A stretch of 44,066 nt of DNA from positions 1 to 44,066 of the forward strand of contig JAICUY010000005.1 of the NCBI GenBank assembly GCA_025935615.1, in the 5' to 3' direction. Below are positions 34,968 through 42,869 of this stretch, one piece after another (position 1 is the first letter of the stretch; the number at the start of each line of letters is the position of its first letter). The position numbers and the translations under genes are program-made. Origin of the DNA: Steroidobacteraceae bacterium. Lineage in GTDB: Bacteria; Chloroflexota; Limnocylindria; QHBO01. Under the pieces are notes generated by a model. The model was not told where the DNA came from and searched no databases. It saw nothing but the letters and a program-made list of their open reading frames with translations.

Positions 34968-35355
34968 CCGATCGACCGATGCGGCCGTCGGCGCCACCCC
35001 GGCCCGCGACGCTCCCGGTGCGCCGATGACCGTCTCGGGCCTGCTCGGGACGAGCGTCGATTCGGGCACGCTGCTTCGGGCACTGCGCGCCGTGATCGAT
35101 CCCGAGCTCGGGGTGAACATCATCGATCTCGGGCTCGTGTATGGCGCCGAGGTGGTCGACGGCCGCGCCGAGATACTGATCACGACCACCACGCCGGCCT
35201 GCCCGCTGGGGCCGTACCTGAGCGATGGAATCCGCTGGGCGCTGCTGAAGCTTGACGGCGTCCTGGACGTCGAGATCGAGGTGACCTACGACCCGTTGTG
35301 GTCGCCGGCCCTCATGACCGACGTCGCGAAGGCGCAGCTCGGCTGGCGGACGTGA
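34957..35355 (+). CDS. MIP18-family (DUF59) iron-sulfur assembly protein
   Basis: 132 aa. The N-terminal 35 residues are low-complexity (Ala/Thr/Pro), then LRAVIDPELGVNIIDLGLVYGAEV, TTTTPACPLGPYLSDGIRWAL and VTYDPLWSPALM form the DUF59 domain. The Cys in PACPLG is the usual conserved one. Members help mature iron-sulfur proteins (SufT, PaaD-like). The ATG overlaps the regulator's end, so they are coupled; it might insert or repair the regulator's cluster. A start further in (MTVSGLL) is possible. Confidence 0.88.
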   Translation: MTADRSTDAAVGATPARDAPGAPMTVSGLLGTSVDSGTLLRALRAVIDPELGVNIIDLGLVYGAEVVDGRAEILITTTTPACPLGPYLSDGIRWALLKLDGVLDVEIEVTYDPLWSPALMTDVAKAQLGWRT

Positions 35356-36491
35356 TCGACCGCCGCAGCCTGGCGCTGCTGTCACTCGGTGGCGTCTCTC
35401 TGTTGGCCGGCCTGACCGGCGCCCTGGTCCTCCTCGGCGTAGGCATGCCGAGCGGCACCTCGCACCTGGCGGCTGCCCACGGGCTGCTGATGACGCTCGG
35501 CTTTCTCGGAACCATGATCGCGCTCGAGCGCGCCGTTGCCCTGCGCGAGCGGTGGGCGTTCCTGGCGCCGCTTGCCGCCGGTCTGGGTGCGATCGCACTG
35601 CTGGTGGGGGCGCCGCCCCTCGTTGCCGGCATGCTGCTGCTCGCCGGCGGACTCGTCTTCGTCGCCATGTACGCGGCGTTCGACCGGATCGAGGTAGCGC
35701 TGCACATCCGCACCCAGGCCGTCGCCGCCGTTGCGTGGCCGGTTGCCACGCTCCTCTGGCTGCTCGACCGGCCGGTGAGCGGGATCGTTCCCTGGCTGGC
35801 GGCATTCCTCGTACTGATCATCGCCGGGGAGCGGCTCGAGCTGTCGCGGCTCGGCCAGCTTGCCCCGCGAGCGAGGCTCAGCTTCATCAGCGCGGCGGGA
35901 CTGCTCTGCGCCGGCGTAGTGCTGACGCTGCTGGTTCCCGACCTGGGCTCGCGCGTCGCCGGCGCCGGGCTCGTCGCGCTGGCCGCGTGGCTGGCCGTGC
36001 ACGACCTCGCGCGACGCACCGTGCGCATGGGCGGCGTCACCCGGTTCATCGCGCTGTGCCTGCTGATGGGTTACGGCTGGCTGGCCGCAGGGGGGCTGCT
36101 GTGGATCGGCTTCGGCGCCATGGGCGGCGCGGCGTACGACGCCATGCTGCACACGATCTTCCTGGGCTTCGTCATGTCGATGGTCTTCGGCCACGCGCCG
36201 GTGATCATCCCCGCGGTGCTGCGCGTGCCGCTCCCGCACCACGAGCGCTTCTACGTGCACCTTGCCCTGCTGCACGCAGGCTTGCTGCTGCGCGTCCTCG
36301 GCGGCGACCTCCTGGGCGCGCACCGGCTATGGCAGCTGGGTGGGGTGCTGAACGTGATCGCGCTGCTCCTCTTCGTCGCATCATCCGCAGCGGCCGTGCT
36401 CCAGGAGCTGTCCGCACGCCGTGGATCGCCGCCCCGGCGCTTCGTGCGTCGAACACAGCGGTTGCAGCGCGAAGTGGTGCGGATCGACTGA
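35352..36491 (+). CDS. His-rich polytopic membrane protein, NnrS-like
   Basis: 379 aa from GTG 35352, which overlaps the MIP18 stop (GTGA). About 11 or 12 hydrophobic segments. Conserved His residues fall in or near helices: LAAAHGLLMTLGFLGTMIALERA, HTIFLGFVMSMVFGHAPVIIPAV, and LPHHERFYVHLALLHAGLLLRVLGG. This resembles NnrS and other heme-copper-oxidase-like proteins linked to NO; no function is proved for this branch. The tail is strongly basic. It ends convergent with the second membrane protein gene (31 bases between stops). Confidence 0.7.
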   Translation: MIDRRSLALLSLGGVSLLAGLTGALVLLGVGMPSGTSHLAAAHGLLMTLGFLGTMIALERAVALRERWAFLAPLAAGLGAIALLVGAPPLVAGMLLLAGGLVFVAMYAAFDRIEVALHIRTQAVAAVAWPVATLLWLLDRPVSGIVPWLAAFLVLIIAGERLELSRLGQLAPRARLSFISAAGLLCAGVVLTLLVPDLGSRVAGAGLVALAAWLAVHDLARRTVRMGGVTRFIALCLLMGYGWLAAGGLLWIGFGAMGGAAYDAMLHTIFLGFVMSMVFGHAPVIIPAVLRVPLPHHERFYVHLALLHAGLLLRVLGGDLLGAHRLWQLGGVLNVIALLLFVASSAAAVLQELSARRGSPPRRFVRRTQRLQREVVRID

Positions 36492-36522
36492 GCATTTTCC
36501 GGCACCGCCAGGCCTGACCAGT

Positions 36523-37797
36523 TCAGCTTGCGCTGGCCGATGCGAGCAGCGCCGCCCCTAACAGCCCGACCGCAGTGAGCGCTGCCGCGCCGAAGAGCAG
36601 GGCGCCGACGGCAATGAGGGCCGGGACACCCATCCCGAATCCGGCCCACAGCACGACCAGGCCGGCGTTCCAGGCGACCACCCGAGTGGCGCCGAAACGT
36701 GACAGCAGGTTCCGCTGGCGCGCCTTGGTCGCCATGTCGCCGGGTCCGACCGCAGGCAGCAGATGGCCCCAGGCAGCGACCAGCTCCTGCAGCGCCCAGC
36801 CGCCGATGAGCGGCACGGCCAGCGGGCCGAGCGTCCATCCCGGAACCGCGACGCCATCGCGCACCAGGCCGACCAGCAGCGCGACGGTGCTCGCCACGAA
36901 CCAGGCCATGCCCGCCAAGCCATGCCGCGCGGTGAGCTCATGCCAGGCAAAGTCGTTCGCCCACCTGCCGCGCCGGCCCCAGATTTCGAGGCCGTAGCCC
37001 AGCAGGCCGAGCGATCCGGCGACCGCCAGCCCGCAGCCGGCGATCGCCAGTCCGTCCCAGTTGAGAACCGATGCGAGCGCGACGAGCGGTGGCCCAACGA
37101 TCAGGCCGACGATCGCAACGACCATGGTCGGGTGCGGCCGGATGCGGGTCCCGAGCATGGTCGGATAGAGGTAGATCAGCGTCCCCGCGATGGTCAGCGA
37201 CACGAAGCCGAGCACGTTGAGCCAGGCGTGCGCCGGCTTGAGCGCGGCCCACGCCTCGACGACCGGAGTGACGCCGAAGAGAAACAGGATGGCCAGCGAA
37301 GCGCCGGCCACGAGGTCGACCAGCGCCACCCCGTAGGTCAGCTGCACGATCGGGTGGCGGCGCGCAAGCCCGGACCGCATCGGTGCGTAGGTGTTCCAGG
37401 CCGTGATCGCCAGGCCTGACAACACCAGCACACCGGCTCCTGCCGCAATGTGATCCCCGGCAAGCGGACGCCCGAGCGCGACGCCCAGCATGCCCAGGTA
37501 GAGCGCCACGATGCCCGCCAGGCGCATCACGACCGGCTCGGGACGCGTCCCGGCCAGCGTGACGCCGAAGTGTGGCATGAACGTGCCGATGGCCACGGTG
37601 GTGGAGCCGGCAAGGACCAGGTGGATGGCCGTCCATCCATGCAGGCCGCCGACTGGGAAGAATCCGCTCACCAGGGACAGGACCAGGAACGACGCGGCGA
37701 GCGCGACGCCCAGCTGGAGGACGACGCGCTCGGTGAGACGCGAGGATGCCGGAGCGGCGGCGTGCCGCTCCGGCATCGGTCCGATGGCCAGGTCCAT
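36523..37797 (-). CDS. His-rich polytopic membrane protein paired with NirK
   Basis: 424 aa from the ATG at 37797, which is 4 bases after the nirK stop; the frame extends upstream into nirK. About 11 or 12 hydrophobic segments. His in TAIHLVLAGSTTVAIGTFMPHFGVT, in KPAHAWLNVLGFVSLTIAGTL and in TARHGLAGMAWF could bind heme or copper. From memory the first part resembles the membrane domain fused to NirK in some Actinobacteria, so here the same pair may be encoded as two genes. It may anchor or deliver electrons to nitrite reductase. Function is inferred. Confidence 0.65.
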   Translation of the reverse strand: MDLAIGPMPERHAAAPASSRLTERVVLQLGVALAASFLVLSLVSGFFPVGGLHGWTAIHLVLAGSTTVAIGTFMPHFGVTLAGTRPEPVVMRLAGIVALYLGMLGVALGRPLAGDHIAAGAGVLVLSGLAITAWNTYAPMRSGLARRHPIVQLTYGVALVDLVAGASLAILFLFGVTPVVEAWAALKPAHAWLNVLGFVSLTIAGTLIYLYPTMLGTRIRPHPTMVVAIVGLIVGPPLVALASVLNWDGLAIAGCGLAVAGSLGLLGYGLEIWGRRGRWANDFAWHELTARHGLAGMAWFVASTVALLVGLVRDGVAVPGWTLGPLAVPLIGGWALQELVAAWGHLLPAVGPGDMATKARQRNLLSRFGATRVVAWNAGLVVLWAGFGMGVPALIAVGALLFGAAALTAVGLLGAALLASASAS

Positions 37798-37801
37798 CGG
37801 C

Positions 37802-38896
37802 TTAGTTGAGCGGGTCGCCGTCGCCCGCCTGGAAGAGGCCGAGGGCTCCCTTCGCCGGGAAGTTGAAGGCATGGGTCAGGAAAGGATAGAGCCCTTCTTC
37901 GGCGAGCCGGAACTCGACGATCGCTCCCTGCGCGGCGGCAAGGTCGACGGCCTGCGAGCCCCAGTTGCCCGCGTTGCCGCGCTGCAGGTGGATCCCTTCC
38001 TTGATCACGTCCTCGAAGATCGTGCCCACCACGTGGAAGCTCGAGTCGATGTTCGGACCCGCATCCAGCACGAAGACGCGCACCGTGTCACCCACGGGGA
38101 CCTTGATCGGGTTGTCCTTGTACTGGTTGGCGATGCCGTTGAAGACCACGAAGTCCGGAGCGGGCGCGCCGGCAGACGCCTTGGCGATGTCGCCGGTCTG
38201 GCCCTGCGGGCCGAGATACCACTCGTTCTGGACCAGGAAGTACTCGTGGTCGACCGTGGGCAGCCCCTCGCGCGGCTCGACGATGATCATCCCGTACATG
38301 CCGTTGAGCATGTGGCTCAGCGCGCCGGCGGTGCCGCAGTGGTACATGAACACGCCCGCGTAGTCCGCCTTGAACTCATAGAGCTTCTCCTCGCCGGGCA
38401 TGATGTCGGTCATCTCGTCGTTCCAGGCCACCATCGAGGCATGGAAGTCGACCGAGTGCGGCATCACGTTGGTCTTCGGGTTCTTGAGGTGAACCCGAAC
38501 GGTGTCGCCCACCTTGACCCGGATGACCGGACCGGGGACGGTCGCGTTCTTCTCGGTGGTGCCGAAGGCGTAGACCGTCTGCACGAAGCCGTCGGCCACC
38601 GTCATCGGCTTCTCGACCACATAGAGGTCGATGTCGTGAACGGTGCCCTTGGCCAGCGCCGGAGCCGCGGCGTCGCGCAACGTGTACTTCGGGGCATTCG
38701 GGTCGGCCGCGACCTCGCCGGCGGGCGCCGCGCTCGGTGACGGGCTGCCGCTGGAGTGGTCCATGCCGGGCATCGACGCCATCGTCGTCGGGACTGCAGC
38801 CGCGTGTGCGGCCGGTTGCTGAGCAACCTGGCCATAGATCAGCGTCAGCAGCGACATGCTGACGAACGCCGAAATGAAGATGAAGATCCTGGTCAT
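37802..38896 (-). CDS. nirK: NirK-type copper nitrite reductase
   Basis: 364 aa with an N-terminal signal anchor (IFIFISAFVSMSLLTLIYG) and a Met/His-rich stretch (MASMPGMDHSSG). Two cupredoxin domains follow. Type 1 copper: His147, Cys187, His195, Met200 (MPHSVDFH; YHCGTAGALSHMLNGM). Type 2: His152, His186, His342 (THAFNF). Asp150 and His288 (FHVVG) match the catalytic Asp98 and His255 of known NirK, which separates it from laccases. Cys187 to His195 has seven intervening residues, one fewer than in the Alcaligenes-type loop I recall. It reduces nitrite to NO outside the membrane. It is coupled to the membrane protein and divergent from the GAF kinase. Confidence 0.92.
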   Translation of the reverse strand: MTRIFIFISAFVSMSLLTLIYGQVAQQPAAHAAAVPTTMASMPGMDHSSGSPSPSAAPAGEVAADPNAPKYTLRDAAAPALAKGTVHDIDLYVVEKPMTVADGFVQTVYAFGTTEKNATVPGPVIRVKVGDTVRVHLKNPKTNVMPHSVDFHASMVAWNDEMTDIMPGEEKLYEFKADYAGVFMYHCGTAGALSHMLNGMYGMIIVEPREGLPTVDHEYFLVQNEWYLGPQGQTGDIAKASAGAPAPDFVVFNGIANQYKDNPIKVPVGDTVRVFVLDAGPNIDSSFHVVGTIFEDVIKEGIHLQRGNAGNWGSQAVDLAAAQGAIVEFRLAEEGLYPFLTHAFNFPAKGALGLFQAGDGDPLN

Positions 38897-39038
38897 CGTG
38901 TTCCTGCTGTGCTGTACCGACCACCGTGGCCGGTTTCCAATTCGACGGCTTCATTAGGCCAGACCGATGCGCTGGCGCGGATGTGCCGAACGGCCCCGAC
39001 TGATGCGACCGATGTCCCAAGGGCTCGGGACTTCGGGG

Positions 39039-39044
39039 TAGCCT
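39039..39044 (+). promoter_or_regulatory. Leaderless -10 box of the GAF kinase gene
   Basis: TAGCCT is followed by exactly six bases and the ATG at 39051, so transcription should start on the ATG. No Shine-Dalgarno or -35 hexamer is seen. It lies in the 154-base divergent region shared with nirK, in which I see no other clear signal. Confidence 0.45.
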
Positions 39045-39050
39045 TCGCGC

Positions 39051-40544
39051 ATGACCGATGCGGATCGGCTCCCGCTCTCGGCGCTGCTCGATGCGCTCAG
39101 CGCGTGGCAGCACGACCCCGCTGACGACGCCCGGCGGGCGGTCGCCGACGCCCTCGATGTGCTGGTCACGCGTCTCGGCCTGGCCGGCGCCGCACTCCAC
39201 GTCGTCGCCGCGCCGCTCGTTCCGATCCAGGTGGCGTCCGGCACGCTTGCCGGGCTGCCGGCGGACGGCGGCGTGCCGCTGACAGCAGCACGGCCGCTGG
39301 GCCTGCTACGCCTGGACCCGCCGGACGGGGGCGCGGCCGCAACCGCCGTCCACGCCGTCGGTCTGGCGGTGGCTGCCGTCCACGGCGAGGCGCGGGCGCA
39401 ACGGGCGGAGGCCAACCTGGCCGCGCTCGACGTCGCCGTCCGCGGCGTCGCCGGCGTGCTGAGCGTCGAGCGGGTGCTGCAGGAGATCGTCGATCGCGTC
39501 CGCGAGCTGGCGGACGCCCGCTACGCGGCGCTTGGCATCGTCGACGACGAGGGCGTCATCGAGCAGTTCGTGACCTCGGGGATGAGCGACGAACAACGCG
39601 CGCGCATCGGTCACCTGCCACACGGACGCGGCCTGCTGGGGCTCATCATTCGCGAGAACCGCGCCTTTCGGATCCCCGACATCGCCACCGATCCGCGACG
39701 GTACGGCTTCCCGCCCCACCACCCGCCGATGCACTCGTTCCTGGGCGTGCCGATCACCATGAAGGGGCGCTCCATTGGCCGGCTGTACCTGACCGAGAAG
39801 CAGGCCGCGCCCGACTTCAGCGCCGAGGACCAGCAGCTGGTCGAGCGCTTTGCCTTGCACGCCGGGATTGCCATGGAGAACGCGCGCCTCCACGAGCGGG
39901 TGCGCCGGCTCGGCATTGCCAGCGAGCGCGAGCGGATCAGTCGCGACCTGCACGACAGCATCGTCCAGCGCATCTACGGCGTGGCGCTGTCGCTCGACGA
40001 CGTGCCCGAGCTGGTCCACGAGGCGCCCGACGAGGCCGCCGGGCGCGTCGACCGCGCCATCGACACGCTGCATGCGACGATCAGCGAGATCCGCAACTTC
40101 ATCTTCGGCCTGCGGCCGGTGCTCCTCGAGGAGGGCGGGCTGCTGACCGCACTCGAGACCCTGGCCGACGAGGTGCGCCTGAACTCGACCGTCGACGTCG
40201 AAGTCGCCGGGTCGGAACCAGGGCCGCTGCCGGTCGAGCTGTCGGGCGAGCTGCTGAGCCTGGTGCGAGAGTCGCTGTCCAACGTGGCGCGCCACGCGCA
40301 GGCGAGTCGGGCCACCATCTCGGTCGAGCCGGCCGACGGAGAACTCCACATCGAGATCGCCGACGATGGATGCGGCTTCGACGCGACCCGGACGGTGGCT
40401 TCCAGCCACCGCGGTCTGCGCAACATGGCAGATCGGGCCACGCGCATCGGCGCCGGGTTCCGCGTCATCAGCCAACCGGGCGCCGGCACCCGTATCATCG
40501 TCGACGTTCCGTACCGCCCCGCCGAAGGAGCAGCTTCACCGTGA
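39051..40544 (+). CDS. GAF-domain histidine kinase (DevS/NarL-type)
   Basis: 497 aa, with no transmembrane segment. Residues 1-120 are an unassigned, Ala-rich sensor region. One clear GAF domain (about 135-275) has HLPHGRGLLGLIIRENRAFRI and FPPHHPPMHSFLGVPI, as in the DevS/DosT heme sensors. HisKA_3 follows with His301 (SRDLHDSIVQRIYG), then HATPase_c (DDGCGFDAT, GLRNMADRA). DevS-type proteins sense O2, NO or redox state; heme binding cannot be confirmed from sequence. It is translationally coupled to a LuxR-type regulator and divergent from nirK, so control of nirK is likely. Confidence 0.9.
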   Translation: MTDADRLPLSALLDALSAWQHDPADDARRAVADALDVLVTRLGLAGAALHVVAAPLVPIQVASGTLAGLPADGGVPLTAARPLGLLRLDPPDGGAAATAVHAVGLAVAAVHGEARAQRAEANLAALDVAVRGVAGVLSVERVLQEIVDRVRELADARYAALGIVDDEGVIEQFVTSGMSDEQRARIGHLPHGRGLLGLIIRENRAFRIPDIATDPRRYGFPPHHPPMHSFLGVPITMKGRSIGRLYLTEKQAAPDFSAEDQQLVERFALHAGIAMENARLHERVRRLGIASERERISRDLHDSIVQRIYGVALSLDDVPELVHEAPDEAAGRVDRAIDTLHATISEIRNFIFGLRPVLLEEGGLLTALETLADEVRLNSTVDVEVAGSEPGPLPVELSGELLSLVRESLSNVARHAQASRATISVEPADGELHIEIADDGCGFDATRTVASSHRGLRNMADRATRIGAGFRVISQPGAGTRIIVDVPYRPAEGAASP

Positions 40545-41215
40545 ACGACGAAGCACCCACCCCCGCCCGCCCGCTGCGGCTGCGGGTGGTCGACGATCAC
40601 GAGATCGTGCGCCAGGGCCTGGCGGCGCTGCTCGACCGACGCGCCGAGTTCAGTGTCGTGGCCGAGGCGGGCACCGTGGCCGAGGCCATCGCCGCGGCGC
40701 GCCGCTTCGAACCGGACCTCGTGGTGATGGACGTCCGCCTGCCGGACGGCTCGGGCATCGAGGCCTGTCGCGAGATTCGGGCAGAGATGCCGCAGACCCG
40801 GGTGGTGATGCTCACCTCGTACCCGGACGAGGAGGCGGTCCTGTCGGCGATCATCGCCGGCGCCAGTGGCTACCTGCTCAAGCAGGTGCGCGGCCGCGAC
40901 CTGGTCAGCGCGCTCGAGGCGGTGGCGCGCGGCGATTCGCTGCTCGACCCGGCGGTCACCGAGCGCGTGCTCGAACGGGTCCGACGCGCCGCGTCCGGCG
41001 GAGAACAGGACGAGCTGGCACAGCTCACCGCCCAGGAACGCAGGATCCTGCTGCTGGTCGCCGAAGGCAAGACCAACAAGGAGATCGCCGCCGAGGTCTT
41101 CCTCTCGGACAAGACGGTGAAGAACTACGTGAGCAGCATCCTCGCCAAGCTCGACCTGCAGCGGCGGGCGCAGGCTGCGGCATTCGTGGCCAAGCACGGC
41201 CTGGATCGAAGCTAG
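40541..41215 (+). CDS. NarL/LuxR-type response regulator
   Basis: 224 aa from GTG 40541, overlapping the kinase stop (GTGA); AAGGAG is about 11 bases upstream. The receiver (about 12-130) has acidic VVDDHE, phosphoacceptor Asp64 (VVMDVRLPDGSG), MLTSYPD, and Lys in YLLKQ. The LuxR helix-turn-helix (about 158-218) contains LTAQERRILLLVAEGKTNKEIA and DKTVKNYVSSILAKL. It is the partner of the GAF kinase. Its stop shares four bases (CTAG) with the convergent SRPBCC-like gene. Confidence 0.92.
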   Translation: MNDEAPTPARPLRLRVVDDHEIVRQGLAALLDRRAEFSVVAEAGTVAEAIAAARRFEPDLVVMDVRLPDGSGIEACREIRAEMPQTRVVMLTSYPDEEAVLSAIIAGASGYLLKQVRGRDLVSALEAVARGDSLLDPAVTERVLERVRRAASGGEQDELAQLTAQERRILLLVAEGKTNKEIAAEVFLSDKTVKNYVSSILAKLDLQRRAQAAAFVAKHGLDRS

Positions 41216-41766
41216 CGGTTCTCCAGGTCGAGCCGGCGCACGGCGTCGGCAAGGGCGGCGAGCAGCCAGCGCGCCGTGCTGCGAGCCGCGAGCTGGAGCA
41301 GGACGCGATCGGCGACCCGACCGACGAAGCCGCCCGGCGGCGCGTACCAGCCCTCCAGTCGCAGCTCCCCGTCTGCGACGGCCAGCCGGCCGGCGAAGAC
41401 CGGAAAGAGCGGGGCAAGGGTGGCTGCCCGCCAGCCGATCTCCACCTCGTACCCGTCACCCACCGGTCGAGGCGCGCCGAGGTCGACGTACGCCGCCTTT
41501 CGAATCGGCGTCAATGACCCTCCGATGTGCAGTCCGAGATCCGTCTGGAGCCGACGCATTCCGGCCGGAGCGTCGCCCTCCTCGAACGGCGACGCCAGCC
41601 AGCCCAGCGACGGATCATTCATGGCGCGGCGCACGACGTCGGCCGCGAGGTCGGTCGGCTGCACGACCACCAGGTGGGTGAGCTCCTCGCGACCGGCGTC
41701 TGTTGAAGGGCGATACCGATGTGCGACGTGCGCCAGTCCTGTCTGCATCGTCCTACGATCGTCCAT
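41212..41766 (-). CDS. SRPBCC-like protein (tentative)
   Basis: 184 aa from the ATG at 41766; an ATG at 41748 is an alternative and neither has a strong ribosome site. The pattern LVVVQPTDLAADVVRRAMNDPSLGWLAS at the start, RKAAYVDLGAPRPVGDGYEVEIGW in the middle, and a long C-terminal helix (RVADRVLLQLAARSTARWLLAALADAVRRL) fits the SRPBCC/polyketide-cyclase fold. These bind hydrophobic ligands. No specific ligand is suggested. It is convergent with the LuxR regulator. Confidence 0.6.
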   Translation of the reverse strand: MDDRRTMQTGLAHVAHRYRPSTDAGREELTHLVVVQPTDLAADVVRRAMNDPSLGWLASPFEEGDAPAGMRRLQTDLGLHIGGSLTPIRKAAYVDLGAPRPVGDGYEVEIGWRAATLAPLFPVFAGRLAVADGELRLEGWYAPPGGFVGRVADRVLLQLAARSTARWLLAALADAVRRLDLENR

Positions 41767-41901
41767 GCCGACCAGCATCCGGCAGGGCCAGACGGCCCGT
41801 CCGCTGCACGCCATCGGTCCCGTACTTGCGGTGATTCGGACCGTCATCCGATTGCCCGGCGTGACGACAATGCGAGCCAACCACCGCTTGGGAGTATTCG
41901 C

Positions 41902-42474
41902 ATGACGACGCTCACGACCCCTGCCGAGCTGCGCGAGCCCCCGTTCGCGCGGTTCCTCTTCGCCGATCCGCGCGCCTCGTGGCTGTGGCTGATCGTGCGC
42001 CTGTATCTCGGCTACGAGTGGCTGACGTCGGCGTTCGGCAAGCTCGGCTCGCCGGCGTGGACCGGATCGCAGGCCGGGGCTGCCGTCAACGGGTTCGCGC
42101 AGGGCGCGCTGGCCAAGACCGGCGGGGACCATCCCGACGTCACCGGCTGGTACGCCTGGTTCCTGCAGAACCTGGTCATCCCCAATGCCGGCCTCTTCGG
42201 CTGGCTGGTGACGATCGGCGAGCTGGCCGTCGGCATCGCGCTCATCGTCGGAGCGCTGACCGGCATCGCCGCCTTCTTCGGGATCGTGATGAACGCCAAC
42301 TACCTGCTGGCGGGCACGGTCAGCAGCAATCCGATCCTGATCATTCTCGGCACCCTGCTGGTGCTCGCCTGGCGCAACGCGGGCTGGATCGGGCTGGACC
42401 GATGGCTGCTCCCTGCGCTCGGCACGCCGTGGCAACCTGGTGCCGTCTTTGAGCGCGACGCGCCGCGGGCATGA
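41902..42474 (+). CDS. DoxX/DoxD-like membrane protein
   Basis: 190 aa. The ATG at 41902 follows GGGAG by about 9 bases. Four hydrophobic segments: WLIVRLYLGYEWLTSAFGKL, LFGWLVTIGELAVGIALIVGALTGIAAFF, and a C-terminal pair around NPILIILGTLLVLAWRNAGW. The loop GGDHPDVTGWYAWFLQNLV is like the DoxD small-subunit type of thiosulfate:quinone oxidoreductase, so quinone-linked activity is possible. ATGA couples it to the cupin gene. The 135-base region upstream has no clear gene. Confidence 0.8.
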   Translation: MTTLTTPAELREPPFARFLFADPRASWLWLIVRLYLGYEWLTSAFGKLGSPAWTGSQAGAAVNGFAQGALAKTGGDHPDVTGWYAWFLQNLVIPNAGLFGWLVTIGELAVGIALIVGALTGIAAFFGIVMNANYLLAGTVSSNPILIILGTLLVLAWRNAGWIGLDRWLLPALGTPWQPGAVFERDAPRA

Positions 42475-42869
42475 CGACTTCTGAGCCGATGCGGCGCCCG
42501 CCGCGCGAGCGCTTCGCGGGCGCCGAACACGTCTTCGACCTCGCGGCCGCTGCCGAGGAGCTGCGTCGCGAGGGCCGCGCCGCACCGGGCGGACACCGCC
42601 AGGTGACGCTGTGGCACGGCGACCGGTCGAGCATCGTCCTCTTCGACTTCGATGCGGGCGGCGCGCTGCCCGGCCACCAGGCCGACGGCGTGGTGACCAT
42701 CCAGACGATCGCCGGCGAGGTGGAGGTGACGACCAGCTCGGGATCGCAGCGCTTGGCCGAGGGCCAGTTGCTGCTGCTGATCCGCGGCGTGCGTCACGAC
42801 GTCAGCGCAGCCGGAGCGAGCACGATCCTGGTGACCGTGCACCTGGCCGACGACGAAGGACGCGACTAG
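42471..42869 (+). CDS. Cupin-domain protein
   Basis: 132 aa, coupled to the DoxX gene by ATGA. The cupin core has FDFDAGGALPGHQADGVVTIQTIAGEVEV (one His kept in GHQ) and LLLIRGVRHDVSAAGASTILVTVHL (His in VRH). The first motif lacks the usual second His, so metal binding is uncertain. The Arg/Ala-rich first 30 residues are unassigned. Its stop shares CTAG with the convergent LiaF-like gene. Confidence 0.84.
   Translation: MTTSEPMRRPPRERFAGAEHVFDLAAAAEELRREGRAAPGGHRQVTLWHGDRSSIVLFDFDAGGALPGHQADGVVTIQTIAGEVEVTTSSGSQRLAEGQLLLLIRGVRHDVSAAGASTILVTVHLADDEGRD

Noticed and set aside
38962-39060. Three copies of GACCGATG near the nirK/GAF-kinase divergent region
   Set aside because: The same octamer occurs in many coding places in this window, so the cluster is not convincing as a regulator site.
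41765-41905. Possible 46-aa leaderless gene upstream of the second DoxX, overlapping it by ATGA
   Set aside because: TACGAT is five rather than six bases from the ATG, the peptide has no recognisable feature, and the region could just be promoter and leader of the DoxX gene.
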